Assembly: GCA_041655035.1 (NCBI GenBank)
Contig: JBAZCN010000147.1
Span: 1 to 7,931, forward strand
Reading direction: 5' to 3'
Origin: NAT127 sp041655035
GTDB lineage: Bacteria > Pseudomonadota > Gammaproteobacteria > Pseudomonadales > Porticoccaceae
DNA length: 7,931 nucleotides
The position numbers and the translations under genes are program-made. The stretch's first letter is position 1. Each line of letters starts with the position of its first letter. The notes under the pieces were generated by a model. That model saw only the letters and a list, made by a program, of their open reading frames with translations. It made no database searches and was not told where the DNA came from. Shown here one piece after another: positions 7,454-7,931 of this stretch.

Positions 7454-7931
7454 AGAGTTCTCCAGGGACTGTAAAACATCCTGATACTCGTCATTCGAGA
7501 GGGGCTTGAGCGACGAGCCGAAAAAGGGATATTGACGCCAGTTATTGCCCTCCTGTTCGAGAGCATGAGCCGCCGCGCCCGGCAATCGCAGCATCAAATA
7601 GAGCATTTCCGCCTGCTCGGGCGAAAAACCAAGATCGTGGAAGGCCGCGGCGGCGACGCCGGAAAAGGCCAGGGGGTAACCGGTGGCACTCTCCAGCGCT
7701 ATGCGCTGGCTGCGAAGCCACTGCAGAACCCCGTTCTCCGGGCTGATTTCGGCCAGAGCTTCCAGCACCTGCAATACCGGCGCGGGGCATGACGCACCGT
7801 TCGGGTCAAAGCCCGGAACGTGCTCCATAGGCAGCCAGACGTCGATCCGCTCCTCCGCCGCAGGCTCGGCGATGGCTTGCCGCCACTTCTCCAGATCGCT
7901 GCCGAGCGATTGCCACAGCGCCACGCAGAGA
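7451..7931 (-). CDS. Citrate synthase / citryl-CoA lyase-fold protein, C-terminal part (5' end outside window)
   Basis: About 159 residues are visible; the frame is open to the window edge, so the start lies beyond 7931. A GTG at 7924 opens the frame but lies inside an apparently continuing domain and has no special claim to be the start. Family features in order: HVPGFDPNG (about 7829-7803), at the place of the usual PGFGHP; GYPLAFSGVAAAAFHDLGFSP (about 7684-7622), at the place of 'lplNvDgalAA...lG.p'; and LPGAAAHALEQE (about 7585-7550), a well-kept AHxxEQ segment. The second catalytic His is absent (FDP for FGH) and the catalytic Asp appears as Ser (AFSG for NvDG). The first catalytic His would be in the missing part, so loss of activity cannot be judged fully. 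It is clearly related to the gene after it, from which it is separated by a TGATG overlap, suggesting duplication and perhaps a heteromeric complex. Function is not known. Confidence 0.72.
   Translation of the reverse strand, partial: LCVALWQSLGSDLEKWRQAIAEPAAEERIDVWLPMEHVPGFDPNGASCPAPVLQVLEALAEISPENGVLQWLRSQRIALESATGYPLAFSGVAAAAFHDLGFSPEQAEMLYLMLRLPGAAAHALEQEGNNWRQYPFFGSSLKPLSNDEYQDVLQSLENS

Overview
The window reads as one continuous minus-strand gene cluster. Transcription runs from position 7931 towards position 1, with five genes and no intergenic gap longer than 13 bases. All genes are moderately GC-rich. The proteins (TonB-dependent outer-membrane receptor, Sec-exported periplasmic binding protein, CHASE/HAMP hybrid kinase with a GGDEF domain) point to a Gram-negative proteobacterium, most likely a gammaproteobacterium. 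I cannot assign a genus. No RNA gene, mobile element, CRISPR array, terminator or convincing promoter is visible; the operon promoter must lie upstream, beyond position 7931.

Layout in transcription order. (1) 7931-7451: the C-terminal part of a citrate-synthase/citryl-CoA-lyase-fold protein, cut by the window edge. (2) 7451-6630: a second, complete 273-residue protein of the same fold, coupled to the first by a TGATG stop/start overlap. In gene 2 all three residues expected for citrate synthase chemistry appear to be replaced; in gene 1 the two that are visible are. The pair therefore looks like tandem pseudoenzymes or enzymes with a changed reaction. (3) 6643-4499: a TonB-dependent outer-membrane receptor of 714 residues, overlapping gene 2 by 14 bases. 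(4) 4485-3526: a periplasmic substrate-binding protein of the ABC_sub_bind (TrpX-like) type, with no ABC permease or ATPase beside it. (5) 3514-1: a very large membrane hybrid histidine kinase. Its order is TM, periplasmic CHASE8-like domain, TM, HAMP, HisKA, HATPase, REC1, REC2, Hpt, REC3, GGDEF. It is cut by the window edge after 1171 residues.

Proposed working model (inference): the receptor brings in or detects an external ligand, the periplasmic protein binds it and reports to the kinase's periplasmic domain, and an internal His-Asp-His-Asp relay ends at REC3, which controls c-di-GMP synthesis by the attached GGDEF domain. This resembles the YfiR/YfiN arrangement, but with a TrpX-like binding protein in place of YfiR and a full phosphorelay between sensor and cyclase. 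The two citrate-synthase-like proteins at the head of the operon are the least explained part. They may make, modify or bind a carboxylate or acyl-CoA compound related to the ligand.
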